DNA of 64,000 bases, from positions 1-64,000 of the forward strand of contig CAZVNS010000001.1 in assembly GCA_964628905.1 (NCBI GenBank), in the 5' to 3' direction. A model generated the notes under the pieces. The model was not told the DNA's origin, ran no database searches, and saw only the letters and a program-made list of their open reading frames with translations. Shown here piece after piece: positions 51,784 through 60,504 of this stretch. Numbering within the stretch: the first letter of the stretch is position 1; each line of letters opens with the position of its first letter. The translations under genes and the position numbers were made by a program. This DNA is from JAJPXC01 sp964628905 (GTDB lineage: Bacteria > Bacteroidota > Bacteroidia > Bacteroidales > Muribaculaceae).

Positions 51784-52752
51784 ATGGACATATCAGTAGT
51801 AGTGCCCCTATACAACGAAGCGGAGTCGCTCCCTGAGCTCGAGGCGTGGATACGCCGGGTGATGGAGCAGAACGGCTTCACGTACGAAATACTCTTCATC
51901 AACGACGGCTCCACCGACGACTCGTGGGAGGTGATACAGCGCCTGCGCCAGCAGAACCCCGCGGTGCGCGGCGTCAGCTTCCGCCGCAACTACGGCAAGT
52001 CGCCGGCTCTGAACACCGGCTTCGCCCGCGCCCAGGGCGATGTGGTGATCACCATGGACGCCGACCTCCAGGACTCCCCCGACGAGATCCCCGAACTCTA
52101 CCGCATGATCACCCGGGAGGGATACGACCTGGTGTCGGGATGGAAGCAGAAGCGCTACGACCCGCTGTCGAAGACCATCCCCACAAAGCTCTTCAACGCC
52201 ACCGCCCGCCGTGTCAGCGGCATCAAGAACCTGCACGACTTCAACTGCGGACTCAAAGCCTACCGCCAGAAGGTGGTGAAGCACATCGAAGTGTACGGCG
52301 ACATGCACCGCTACATCCCCTATCTGGCCAAAAACGCCGGTTTCAACCGCATCGGCGAGAAGGTGGTACACCACCAGGCCCGCAAGTACGGCAAAACCAA
52401 ATTCGGCCTCGACCGCTTTGTCAACGGTTACCTCGACCTGGCCACGCTCTGGTTTACCAACAAGTTCGGAGTCAAGCCGATGCACTTCTTCGGCCTGTTG
52501 GGCAGTCTGATGTTCATCCTCGGATTTTTCGCCGTGTTAGCCGTCGGAGCCATAAAGCTCTACAACATGCGCCACGGCAACCCCTACATCCTGGTAACCG
52601 ACTCCCCCTACTTCTACATCTCGCTGGTGATGATGATCTTGGGCACACAGCTATTCCTCACCGGATTTGTCGGCGAACTGATAGTGCGCAACTCCCATCG
52701 CCGCAACGAGTACGAAATCGACGAGGATCTTGGCGTAGATAGCACCAAATGA
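51784..52752 (+). CDS. GT2 glycosyltransferase with C-terminal membrane helices (GtrB/DPM-like)
   Basis: The 322-residue protein has a GT-A fold with VVPLYNEAESLPEL, the acidic metal motif DADLQDSP, and a SGWKQKRYDPLSKTIPTKLFN helix, then two membrane helices (LLGSLMFILGFFAVLAVGAIKLY and SLVMMILGTQLFLTGFVGEL). Such proteins transfer a sugar from UDP/GDP sugar to polyprenyl phosphate, giving a donor for periplasmic glycosylation. Its stop overlaps the next start (ATGA). Confidence 0.93.
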   Translation: MDISVVVPLYNEAESLPELEAWIRRVMEQNGFTYEILFINDGSTDDSWEVIQRLRQQNPAVRGVSFRRNYGKSPALNTGFARAQGDVVITMDADLQDSPDEIPELYRMITREGYDLVSGWKQKRYDPLSKTIPTKLFNATARRVSGIKNLHDFNCGLKAYRQKVVKHIEVYGDMHRYIPYLAKNAGFNRIGEKVVHHQARKYGKTKFGLDRFVNGYLDLATLWFTNKFGVKPMHFFGLLGSLMFILGFFAVLAVGAIKLYNMRHGNPYILVTDSPYFYISLVMMILGTQLFLTGFVGELIVRNSHRRNEYEIDEDLGVDSTK

Positions 52753-53237
52753 GACGCGTAGCCCACATATTAGCCACGATACTGACCCTTGGGGCAATCG
52801 CCGGAGGGTGCAACACCTCGGGATGCCTCGACAACGGTTCGAGCATACCGCTGGCGGGCTTCTACTCCCCTGACGGAGAGCAAGTTCAGCTCGACTCAGT
52901 GGCCATCAGCGGCATCGGTGCCCCCAACGACTCACTCCTCATTGCCCCCGGCACACAGGTGAGCGAAGTGTACCTGCCGCTGCGTTCCACAGCCTCGGCC
53001 ACAGCCTACGTGCTGCACTACGCCTACCAGAACATCGACTCCGACCTCTACAACGACACTATCTCCCTGGAATACACCTCTATACCCTACTTCGTATCAG
53101 AGGAGTGCGGCGCCATGTACTACTACCACATCGACCGCCTGGATTACACCACCCACCTGATCGAAAGCATCGAAATCACCGACTCGCTGATCACCAATGC
53201 CGACGTGCAGCGACTTAAAATATACATGCGTCAATGA
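52749..53237 (+). CDS. DUF6452 family lipoprotein
   Basis: The 162-residue protein has a lipobox (IAGGC) followed by NTSGCLDNGSSIPLAGFY and a beta-rich mature domain with YFVSEECGAMYYYHIDRLDYT. These features match DUF6452 proteins, which in Bacteroidales are typically encoded next to a DUF6048 protein, as here. It overlaps both neighbours by 4 bp; the function is unknown, but the pair and its envelope signals suggest an outer-membrane role. Confidence 0.82.
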   Translation: MRRVAHILATILTLGAIAGGCNTSGCLDNGSSIPLAGFYSPDGEQVQLDSVAISGIGAPNDSLLIAPGTQVSEVYLPLRSTASATAYVLHYAYQNIDSDLYNDTISLEYTSIPYFVSEECGAMYYYHIDRLDYTTHLIESIEITDSLITNADVQRLKIYMRQ

Positions 53238-54175
53238 GAAGCCGGACAGCCATAATAGCCTCACTGATACTGATGGCCGCGCTGACCATGACGGCCCAGC
53301 GGCGCATCACCCCCGTGAAGCCCGCGGTGGCTGCAGGCGAGCCCCAGCCAGCCGAGCGCGACACCACCCGCCAGCGCCTGCCCGCATCGGTGATACACCT
53401 CCACGACGACAATGGCAACGTGATACTGGTCGACACCCTCACCGGAGCCGAAGTGCGCGACACCACCGAGCTGACACAGCGCGTGCCCAAGATGGAGTAC
53501 CCGCTGCTGTCGGCGGTGAGCATCGGCGTCGACATATGGGATCCGCTGATGCGCGCCTTCGGCAACCACTACGGCCTGATCGGCTTCTCGGCCGGCGTCA
53601 ACCTCCACAACCGCTACCGCCCGGTGATCGACGCGGGCCTGGGCGACGCCAACTTCACCCCCGACGGCGGCAACTTCACCTACAAGAGCTCGCTGGCCCC
53701 TTACTTCAAGATCGGCGCCGACTACAACTTCCTCTACAACTCCAACCCCGACTACGAGGTCTACGCCGGCCTGCGCTTTGGCTTCACTCCATTCAAATAC
53801 GAGATTACCGACATCACCCTCAACGACCCCTACTGGGGCGAGACAAGCCGCTTCGACATCCCCTCGCAATCGGTCACAGCAAGCTACTTCGAGCTGCTGA
53901 TAGGTGTCAAAGTCAAGCTCTGGGGACTCATCTACGCCGGTTGGCAGATCAAATACCACACACTCTTCTCCGACGGCAACCCCACCCACGGGCAGCCCTG
54001 GTACATCCCCGGCTACGGCACGCACCGCAGCAACTGGGCCGGCAGTTTTTCGATTTATTATACTTTAAACCTCAACCATCGGCCACGCAATCAGGTTAAT
54101 AATGTGAGCACTCAGGATGTTCCACCGCCGGAAACTCCCGGGCTCATCGACACTCAAACACCTGAAGAGCAATGA
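53234..54175 (+). CDS. DUF6048 family outer-membrane beta-barrel-like protein
   Basis: The 313-residue protein has a signal peptide (cleavage after LTMTAQ), a Pro/Arg-rich linker and a C-terminal half rich in alternating aromatic strands (YFKIGADYNFLYNSNPDYEVYAGLRFGF, LLIGVKVKLWGLIYAGWQIKY), as in DUF6048. It is co-translated with the DUF6452 lipoprotein. Confidence 0.82.
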   Translation: MRSRTAIIASLILMAALTMTAQRRITPVKPAVAAGEPQPAERDTTRQRLPASVIHLHDDNGNVILVDTLTGAEVRDTTELTQRVPKMEYPLLSAVSIGVDIWDPLMRAFGNHYGLIGFSAGVNLHNRYRPVIDAGLGDANFTPDGGNFTYKSSLAPYFKIGADYNFLYNSNPDYEVYAGLRFGFTPFKYEITDITLNDPYWGETSRFDIPSQSVTASYFELLIGVKVKLWGLIYAGWQIKYHTLFSDGNPTHGQPWYIPGYGTHRSNWAGSFSIYYTLNLNHRPRNQVNNVSTQDVPPPETPGLIDTQTPEEQ

Positions 54176-54357
54176 AAAAAATTGTGATCATCGGCGCCTC
54201 ATCGGGCATAGGCCGGCGCGTAGCCACCGACATCACCCGCGGACGCCGCGTGGCCACCATCGACTCGCGCTGGCGCATCGTCGACACCCTGTGGCGCCTG
54301 ATCCCCGGCTGGGCCTGGCGCCGCATCGGCCTCACCGTCGGCAGTGTCCCTAAATGA
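54172..54357 (+). CDS. Short-chain dehydrogenase reduced to its two ends
   Basis: The 61-residue ORF begins with the Rossmann motif IVIIGASSGIGRRVATDI of SDR enzymes and then jumps to a C-terminal SDR tail (ATIDSRWRIVDTLWRLIPGWAWRRI), leaving out about 180 residues including the catalytic YxxxK. The frame is kept. It overlaps the previous stop (ATGA). It is a deletion remnant and should be inactive. Confidence 0.7.
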   Translation: MKKIVIIGASSGIGRRVATDITRGRRVATIDSRWRIVDTLWRLIPGWAWRRIGLTVGSVPK

Positions 54358-54407
54358 GCTATCTCTAACAACTTAAAAACTCTAACAACTTAAAAAATCT
54401 AAGCTCC

Positions 54408-54836
54408 ATGCTCGCACTCTGCAGTGACCACGCCGGATTTGAACTCAAATCCATAATCGAAGGCTACCTCGAAGCCCAGTCGATACCCTACAAAGACTTT
54501 GGCACATACTCCACCGAGTCGTGCGATTACCCCGACTCCGCCCATCCCTGCGCCCTGGCCGTGGAGAGCGGCGAATGTTACCCCGCCATCGCCATCTGCG
54601 GCACCGGCAACGGCATCGCCATGACCCTCAACAAACACCAAGGCATACGCGCCGCCTTGTGCTGGGAACCCGAACTGGCACGCCTGGCGCGCGAACACAA
54701 CGACGCCAACATACTGGTGCTCCCGGGCCGCTTCATCGAGCCGTCGGTAGCCCTTGAGTGCGTCAACGTGTTCCTAACCACCAAGTTCGCCGGTGGCCGC
54801 CATCAGCGTCGCATCGACAAGATGCCCGTCAAATAA
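54408..54836 (+). CDS. rpiB: Ribose-5-phosphate isomerase B
   Basis: The 142-residue RpiB/LacAB family protein has CSDHAGFELKSII, DYPDSAHPCALAV and the active-site CGTGNGIAMTLNKHQGIRAAL. It interconverts ribose-5-phosphate and ribulose-5-phosphate. The leader before the ATG again consists of CTTAAAAA/CTCTAACAA repeats (54367-54405). Confidence 0.93.
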   Translation: MLALCSDHAGFELKSIIEGYLEAQSIPYKDFGTYSTESCDYPDSAHPCALAVESGECYPAIAICGTGNGIAMTLNKHQGIRAALCWEPELARLAREHNDANILVLPGRFIEPSVALECVNVFLTTKFAGGRHQRRIDKMPVK

Positions 54837-54900
54837 ACCCCATGGACTTCCCCCTCAAGTAGGGTCGCTCCCCGGAGAGACTGCGCCCCCGGTAGCCGTC

Positions 54901-54934
54901 GGAGCTTACCGTGCCCCGGCACTTTGTGGCGGGT
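54901..54934 (+). repeat. Dispersed GC-rich intergenic repeat (divergent copy)
   Basis: GGAGCTTACCGTGCCCCGGC followed by ACTTTGTGGCGGGT, sharing an 18-mer with 12373-12390. Confidence 0.6.
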
Positions 54935-55026
54935 TCCCCACAAAAATCAAGGTGAGGAAATGCCTCACGGAACCTCCTCACCAAGATAATAAACCAATCA
55001 TTATCACATTTTTGCAATGGAAAAAG

Positions 55027-55034
55027 TAATTTTG
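55027..55034 (+). promoter_or_regulatory. -7 box of tcdA
   Basis: TAATTTTG, about 70 bp before the ATG; no well-spaced -33 box. Confidence 0.45.
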
Positions 55035-55103
55035 CTATGTACCTAATAAACGGCGTAGAGTTGAAAAGGTTCACGCCCGTAGCAAAATTTTTTTCAAAAA
55101 ATT

Positions 55104-55808
55104 ATGGTTGAAAATCGCACCGAATTACTCGTAGGCACCGATGCCTATCGCAAACTGCAATCAATCAACGTAATACTCTTTGGAGTTGGCGGTGTTGGAA
55201 GCTGGTGCGCCGAGACATTGGTTCGCTCCGGCATCCGAAATTTAACAATTCTTGACTTTGACACCGTCGCCGAATCCAACATCAACCGCCAGCTGCCGGC
55301 CACAGTCGACACCGTGGGGCAGCTCAAAGTGGAGGTGATGCGCCAGCGTCTGCTGTCGATAGCCCCTGATGCGAGGATCACCGCCATAGCCGAGCGCTTC
55401 ACCGCGGACAACGCCCCGGAGTGGCACCTCGAGCAATACGACTACATAATCGATGCCATCGACTCCGTGCCCGACAAGGCGCGGCTGACACTCGACGCCT
55501 GCAAGGCTCGCCCGGCGGTGCTCTTCAGCTCGATGGGCGCGGCGCTCAAGGTCGACCCACTGAAGGTCGACGTGGCGGAGTTCTGGAAGGTGCAGGGTTG
55601 CCCCCTTGCGGCCGCCCTACGGCGCCGCTTCAAGCGCACCGGCGAGTACCCGGCACACAAATTCAAATGCGTCTACTCCCCCGAATTTGTGCGCAACGCC
55701 ATCACCTATCCCGACGCCCCCACCCCCAACGGCACCTTGGCCCACATCACCGGCATCTTCGGCCTGACCCTCGCCTCCCTGGTGATCCGCGACGCCATCT
55801 CCCACTAA
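55104..55808 (+). CDS. tcdA: tRNA threonylcarbamoyladenosine dehydratase
   Basis: The 234-residue E1/ThiF-like enzyme has GVGGVGSWCAETLVRSGI (ATP site), DFDTVAESNINRQLPA, and the TcdA-type IDAIDSVPDKARL, followed by a SSMGAALKVDP segment. It cyclises t6A37 to ct6A in tRNAs reading ANN codons. Confidence 0.92.
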   Translation: MVENRTELLVGTDAYRKLQSINVILFGVGGVGSWCAETLVRSGIRNLTILDFDTVAESNINRQLPATVDTVGQLKVEVMRQRLLSIAPDARITAIAERFTADNAPEWHLEQYDYIIDAIDSVPDKARLTLDACKARPAVLFSSMGAALKVDPLKVDVAEFWKVQGCPLAAALRRRFKRTGEYPAHKFKCVYSPEFVRNAITYPDAPTPNGTLAHITGIFGLTLASLVIRDAISH

Positions 55809-55812
55809 TAGG

Positions 55813-55842
55813 TTGCGGGGTGGGAAAAAATTTGTAACTTCG
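55813..55842 (+). promoter_or_regulatory. Promoter of the AspT-type transporter
   Basis: TTG (55813-55815), 19 bp, TAACTTCG (55835-55842), then CGG. A TTCG variant of the -7 box. Confidence 0.55.
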
Positions 55843-55918
55843 CGGTCGTAAAAAAGAAATGTATTTAGGGCCACTCGCCGTGAGGAAGGCCGATTAACGT
55901 TTTCAATAATTACAATCT

Positions 55919-57586
55919 ATGGAATTGATTAACACCCTGTTGGCTCCCGGCAACATCAACCTGGCAAGCACCATCGTGCTTTACTCGTTTGTGATTGCCG
56001 CGGGTGTGTTTTTAGGGAAAATCAAGTTTGGAGGAGTGTCGCTGGGCGTCACCTTCGTGCTCTTCGTGGGCATTTTGATGGGGCACTTGGGCTACATCGT
56101 CGAGGAGAGTGTGCTGAAGTTTGTGCGCGAGTTCGGCCTGATACTCTTCATCTTCTCGATCGGTCTGCAAGTGGGTCCCGGTTTCTTCTCGTCGTTCAAG
56201 AAGGGGGGCGTCAGGCTCAACGCCTTAGCGGTGCTTGTGATAGCCCTTAACGTGTTGATCGTGTTGGCGATATACGGCATCGAAGGGGGCAACACCTCGA
56301 TTTCGGCCTTAGTGGGCGTGATGTCAGGTGCTGTAACCAACACCCCCGGACTCGCCGCCGCACAGCAGACTGTTGCCAACAACGCCGAGGCCGCCAACAC
56401 CATGGCCATGGGTTACGCCGCAGCCTATCCTCTTGGCGTAGTGGGCATTATACTGGCAATGTTTATCATCAAGTGGATATTCCACATCCGCATCGAGGAC
56501 GAGGTGAAGCAGATTGAGCAGGAGCGCGAGGCATCGACCCTGCAGCCACACCTTGTCACCTTCGAAGTCACCAACAAGCTCGTCGACGGCCAGTCGCTGG
56601 TCGACCTGCACCATATAATCAACTGCAACTTCGTGGTGTCGAGGCTTATGACCACCGCCGGCGACATCATCATACCCACCTCCACCACCACAATCCACCC
56701 TGGCGACAAGCTATATATCGTGATGTCACCCACGGATGAGGACAAGTTCAAAGCCGTGCTCGGACCCGAAATCGACATGGACTGGAACTCGCTCACGCCC
56801 CAGGGGGCAGCCCCGGTGGTGTCGCGCCGAATACTCATCACCAAAAGCGAATACAACGGCGTGGCACTCGGCTCGCTGCGACTCCATAACGGTTACCGCC
56901 TGAACTGCACGCGCGTCAACCGCGCCAGCGTCGACCTGTTGGCCTCACCCGAGCTGCGACTGCAGATGGGCGACCGCATCACAGTGGTGGGCGACCTGCA
57001 GGACATCGAGCGCCTGGCCTCGCGCATGGGCAACTCGATGAAGCGCCTCAACCAGCCCAACATCATCACCATATTTGTCGGCATCATGTTTGGTATCATC
57101 TTGGGCTCCATCAACTTAGGCTTCGGCATGAAGCTCGGACTGGCCGGCGGACCGCTCGTGGTGGCAATACTGCTGAGCCGCTTCGGCTACCGATTTAAGC
57201 TCGTCACCTACACCTCGTCGTCGGCCTCGTTGCTGATGCGCGAGTTGGGTATATGCCTCTTCTTAGCCTCGGTAGGCATCGCCGCGGGCGAGAAATTCGC
57301 CTCCACGGTGTTCAACCTCACCGGTATGTGGTGGGTGATTTGGGGCTTCATCATTACCCTGCTGCCGCTGGTAATCGTGGGCATCATAGCCCGCGGAGTG
57401 TACAAGATCAACTATCTGACTCTCATGGGTCTCTTCTCCGGCGGATGCACCGACCCCCCCGCCCTGGCCTACGCCAACTCGTCGACCGACAACGACCAAC
57501 CCGCCGTGGCCTACTCCACGGTCTACCCTCTGACGATGTTCCTCCGCGTGGTAGTGGCCCAGGCTCTTATCCTCGCCCTGTTTTAG
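55919..57586 (+). CDS. AspT/YidE-type transporter with two TrkA-C domains
   Basis: The 555-residue protein has two five- to six-helix YidE/YbjL duplication domains flanking two RCK_C (TrkA-C) domains (about residues 205-285 and 295-375; LVDGQSLVDLHHIINCNFVV, VALGSLRLHNGYRLNCTRVN). The repeated GAVTNTPGLAAAQQ and GGCTDPPALAYANS segments are the family's helix-break motifs. AspT exchanges aspartate for alanine; the substrate here is unknown. Confidence 0.88.
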   Translation: MELINTLLAPGNINLASTIVLYSFVIAAGVFLGKIKFGGVSLGVTFVLFVGILMGHLGYIVEESVLKFVREFGLILFIFSIGLQVGPGFFSSFKKGGVRLNALAVLVIALNVLIVLAIYGIEGGNTSISALVGVMSGAVTNTPGLAAAQQTVANNAEAANTMAMGYAAAYPLGVVGIILAMFIIKWIFHIRIEDEVKQIEQEREASTLQPHLVTFEVTNKLVDGQSLVDLHHIINCNFVVSRLMTTAGDIIIPTSTTTIHPGDKLYIVMSPTDEDKFKAVLGPEIDMDWNSLTPQGAAPVVSRRILITKSEYNGVALGSLRLHNGYRLNCTRVNRASVDLLASPELRLQMGDRITVVGDLQDIERLASRMGNSMKRLNQPNIITIFVGIMFGIILGSINLGFGMKLGLAGGPLVVAILLSRFGYRFKLVTYTSSSASLLMRELGICLFLASVGIAAGEKFASTVFNLTGMWWVIWGFIITLLPLVIVGIIARGVYKINYLTLMGLFSGGCTDPPALAYANSSTDNDQPAVAYSTVYPLTMFLRVVVAQALILALF

Positions 57587-57919
57587 CCGCGGTCGGACAC
57601 TCCCGTTTAGCCACATGATCCGTGGCACACGTTGGGATATTCAGCTCGCCGGCGTGGGGGTGAAACCGCCACTTATGGCGCTGTGGGTTAGCATATTCGG
57701 GGCTTATTCGCTCAACTTGCTCCTCTCCAGCGTCGGGGAAGCCCGGCGAGTGGTCTACATATCGCGCCGCGATCGCTGCCTCTGGCCACGGTGGTGGGCA
57801 CCGATGTGGGCGATGATGCACTTCTTCAAGGACGAACCCATTGTGGAGTGCTCAGTCGCTGATGCTCATCATCTTAGGGCTCTACAGCGCAGCCTATATA
57901 GCAATCGGTGACAAGAAAC
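57587..57919. other. Gap with a possible membrane-protein remnant
   Basis: About 330 bp between convergent genes. On the plus strand one frame before the TAG at 57970-57972 reads SLMLIILGLYSAAYIAIGDKK and then a hydrophilic tail, like the end of a membrane protein, but its upstream part is not open. Another open frame (57615-57911) has no recognisable features. Confidence 0.3.
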
Positions 57920-59098
57920 CTAAGCACTCCGAGCTCGAGGACCAAAAAAGCGGTCAACAATCGCAGCAATAGCACCGTCACCGGTGACGTTGCATGCAGT
58001 CCCGAAACTGTCCATCGCTATGTAAAGCGCTATCATCAAAGCGTTTTGAGCTTCAGTAAATCCTAATATCGATGACAGCAGTCCCAACGACGCCATAATC
58101 GCTCCGCCGGGTATACCGGGCGCGGCGATGATCGTCACGCCAAGCATGGCGATGAACTGTGAGAACATCCCAATATCGTAAGGCATCCCCTGCAATATCA
58201 TCAGCGCAAGGGCGCAAGCCACTATCTTCAGGGTGCTTCCCGACATGTGGATCGTGGCGCAGAGCGGGATCACAAAACCAGCAACATCCTCACTCACATC
58301 CATCTTTATGGCCTGCCGGAGCGTCACCGGTATCGTAGCCGCCGACGACTGCGTGCCTAAGGCCGTGAAATAGGCCGGCATCATCGTCCAAAGCATCTTG
58401 AAGGGATTTTTTCGGGCGAAAAGCGCTGCCATACAGTATTGTATCACCAAAATCAACACATGTATCGCGAATATCACCAATATCACCTTGAAAAATGTGG
58501 ACAGAATCACGCCCGCCTGGCCTTCGACGGTCATATTCAGGAAGATACCGAAGATATAGTAGGGCAGCAGCGGGATAACGATGCGGTTGATGGCCATCGA
58601 CACCACATCGCGAAACTCGGAGCAACTGCGCCGCAAGGCGTCACCCTTGACAAACGCCGCACCTAAGCCAACCATGAACGCCAACACAAGTGCGGTCATA
58701 ACCGGCATCAACGCCGGGATAGGCATCGTAAAGTATGGCGTAACAGTTTGGCTCTCAGCGATTGTGATGCCAACAGTATCGGTCGGTGTAATCATCCCCG
58801 GAAACAGCCAAACCCCGGTGAAGTAGGAGAAAAATCCGGCGAACAGCGTGGCGAAATATGCTATCAAAGCCGTGACCACAAGCATCTTGCCGGCTCGCTT
58901 GCCAAGGTCGGCTATCGCCGGTGTCACAAAACCAAAGATGATAAGCGGTATCAAAAAACCTAAGAATGAACCAAATATCTCATTGAATGTGGCACAAATG
59001 CGCACCGACCACAGCGGAGCTATATAGCCGATGCCGATACCGAGGGCAATCGCTATGATGATTTTGGCTAACAGAGGGATGCGTCGAAAATGTTTCAT
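57920..59098 (-). CDS. Dicarboxylate/amino acid:cation symporter (DAACS)
   Basis: The 392-residue protein has the DAACS fold: IPLLAKIIIAIALGIGIG, LGTQSSAATIPVTLRQA (helical hairpin 1, serine-rich), HMSGSTLKIVACALAL (the usual NMDGT place is HMSGS), GIPGGAIMASLGLL (hairpin 2), and AMDSFGTACNVTGDG. It imports anionic or polar amino acids with Na+ or H+. It is shorter at the C-terminus than many relatives, and the TATATTTG -7 box is directly before its start. Confidence 0.9.
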   Translation of the reverse strand: MKHFRRIPLLAKIIIAIALGIGIGYIAPLWSVRICATFNEIFGSFLGFLIPLIIFGFVTPAIADLGKRAGKMLVVTALIAYFATLFAGFFSYFTGVWLFPGMITPTDTVGITIAESQTVTPYFTMPIPALMPVMTALVLAFMVGLGAAFVKGDALRRSCSEFRDVVSMAINRIVIPLLPYYIFGIFLNMTVEGQAGVILSTFFKVILVIFAIHVLILVIQYCMAALFARKNPFKMLWTMMPAYFTALGTQSSAATIPVTLRQAIKMDVSEDVAGFVIPLCATIHMSGSTLKIVACALALMILQGMPYDIGMFSQFIAMLGVTIIAAPGIPGGAIMASLGLLSSILGFTEAQNALMIALYIAMDSFGTACNVTGDGAIAAIVDRFFGPRARSA

Positions 59099-59106
59099 GG
59101 TGACAG

Positions 59107-59144
59107 CAAATATAGCAGAAAAACATCACTTTTAACTAACTTCG
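59107..59144. promoter_or_regulatory. Divergent promoters: symporter and rsmF-like gene
   Basis: TATATTTG on the minus strand (59107-59114), nearly leaderless for the symporter, and TAACTTCG-CG on the plus strand (59137-59144), 19 bp before the methyltransferase ATG. Confidence 0.55.
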
Positions 59145-59163
59145 CGCAAAATTCTCCCAAACG

Positions 59164-60483
59164 ATGCATCCCGAATTTCTCAAATCCATCGAGCACATAC
59201 CGGGCCTGGCCGAAGCTCTGACCGACTCCGAGCCCTCAGTGTCAATACGTTACAACCGCAACAAACCGTCGCCGACTGATTTTGGGACTGATGAAGTGCC
59301 ATGGTGCGCCCGGGGGCGCTATCTGACGGAGCGACCCAAGTTCACCCTTGACCCTGCGATGCACCAAGGTGCATACTATGTGCAGGATGCGTCATCGATG
59401 TTCATCGCCGAAGCTATCAGTCAGATATTACGGCATTTATATTCGGGCGAACCGCTGAAATACCTCGACGCATGCGCCGCTCCCGGAGGCAAAACCACCG
59501 CCGCCATCGACGCCCTGCCGACCGGCTCGCTCGTCGTAGCCAACGAGTTCGATCCGCGCCGCTCCCAGATATTAGCAGAGAATGTGGCCAAGTGGGGCTA
59601 CCCGAACACCGTAGTGACTCAAGGCGATACCGCTCAGTTTAAGCGACTTAACGGCGAGTTCGACATCATTGCGGTCGATGCCCCCTGTTCCGGCGAAGGG
59701 ATGATGCGCAAGGATGCCGTAGCCATAGAGCAATGGACACCTCTGCTTGTAGAGCAATGCGCTGAGCGTCAGCGAGAAATCCTCAGCAACGTAATGCCGG
59801 CTCTACGCCCCGGCGGCCACCTCATCTACTCCACATGCACCTTCAACGCCACAGAGAATGAGGAGATAGTCGATTGGCTCACTGCTACTTACCCCTTAGA
59901 AAAAGTCAACCTTGAACTCGACCCATCGTGGAGAATTGTATCCACCGAACAAGGCTACCATTTCTATCCCTCGCTTCTCAAAGGTGAAGGCCTGTTTATC
60001 AGCGTGTTGTGCTCCACAGAAACCGCAAGTGGCAATACCCGCAAAAAAACATCTTCAGCAAAACCGGTCAAACCACATCCGCTCCGCGATTGGCTCGCCG
60101 ACAGCGACAACTACATCATCGAGGAGTCGGCCGATCAAGTCCTGGCGCTTCCCAAAGCCCACTACAGCGACATGCAGCGTTATCGTAAGGCGCTAAACAT
60201 TGTTAGCCAAGGCATTGACCTCGCCACCAAGAAAGGACGCGACCTCATCCCAACGCAGCAGTTGGCCATGTCTACCGCATTGAACACCAAAGCGTTCCCC
60301 ACAGTAGAAGTCGACCTCGACAGCGCCCTGAGCTATCTACGCCGCGAAGCCTTGACGCTCCCCGACGGCTCACCCCGCGGTATCCTCCTCCTGACCTACG
60401 GCGCACTCCCATTAGGCTGGGCAAAGAACCTCGGCAACCGTGCCAACAACCTCTACCCCGACCCCTGGCGCATCCGCCACTAA
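59164..60483 (+). CDS. RsmF/NOL1-type rRNA (cytosine-C5) methyltransferase
   Basis: The 439-residue protein has an AdoMet-binding domain YLDACAAPGGKTTAAI, NEFDPRRSQILAENV, the catalytic cysteine motifs VDAPCSGEGMMRK and LIYSTCTFNATENEE, and a C-terminal PUA-like RsmF extension (about 300-439). It methylates a 16S rRNA cytosine; which one is not certain from sequence. Confidence 0.9.
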   Translation: MHPEFLKSIEHIPGLAEALTDSEPSVSIRYNRNKPSPTDFGTDEVPWCARGRYLTERPKFTLDPAMHQGAYYVQDASSMFIAEAISQILRHLYSGEPLKYLDACAAPGGKTTAAIDALPTGSLVVANEFDPRRSQILAENVAKWGYPNTVVTQGDTAQFKRLNGEFDIIAVDAPCSGEGMMRKDAVAIEQWTPLLVEQCAERQREILSNVMPALRPGGHLIYSTCTFNATENEEIVDWLTATYPLEKVNLELDPSWRIVSTEQGYHFYPSLLKGEGLFISVLCSTETASGNTRKKTSSAKPVKPHPLRDWLADSDNYIIEESADQVLALPKAHYSDMQRYRKALNIVSQGIDLATKKGRDLIPTQQLAMSTALNTKAFPTVEVDLDSALSYLRREALTLPDGSPRGILLLTYGALPLGWAKNLGNRANNLYPDPWRIRH

Positions 60484-60504
60484 CCCCCGATTTTGTTCAA
60501 AAAA

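Noticed and set aside
57615..57911. 98-residue plus-strand ORF
   Set aside because: Low-complexity Trp/Arg-rich sequence without domain or start signals; kept only as an unexplained gap.
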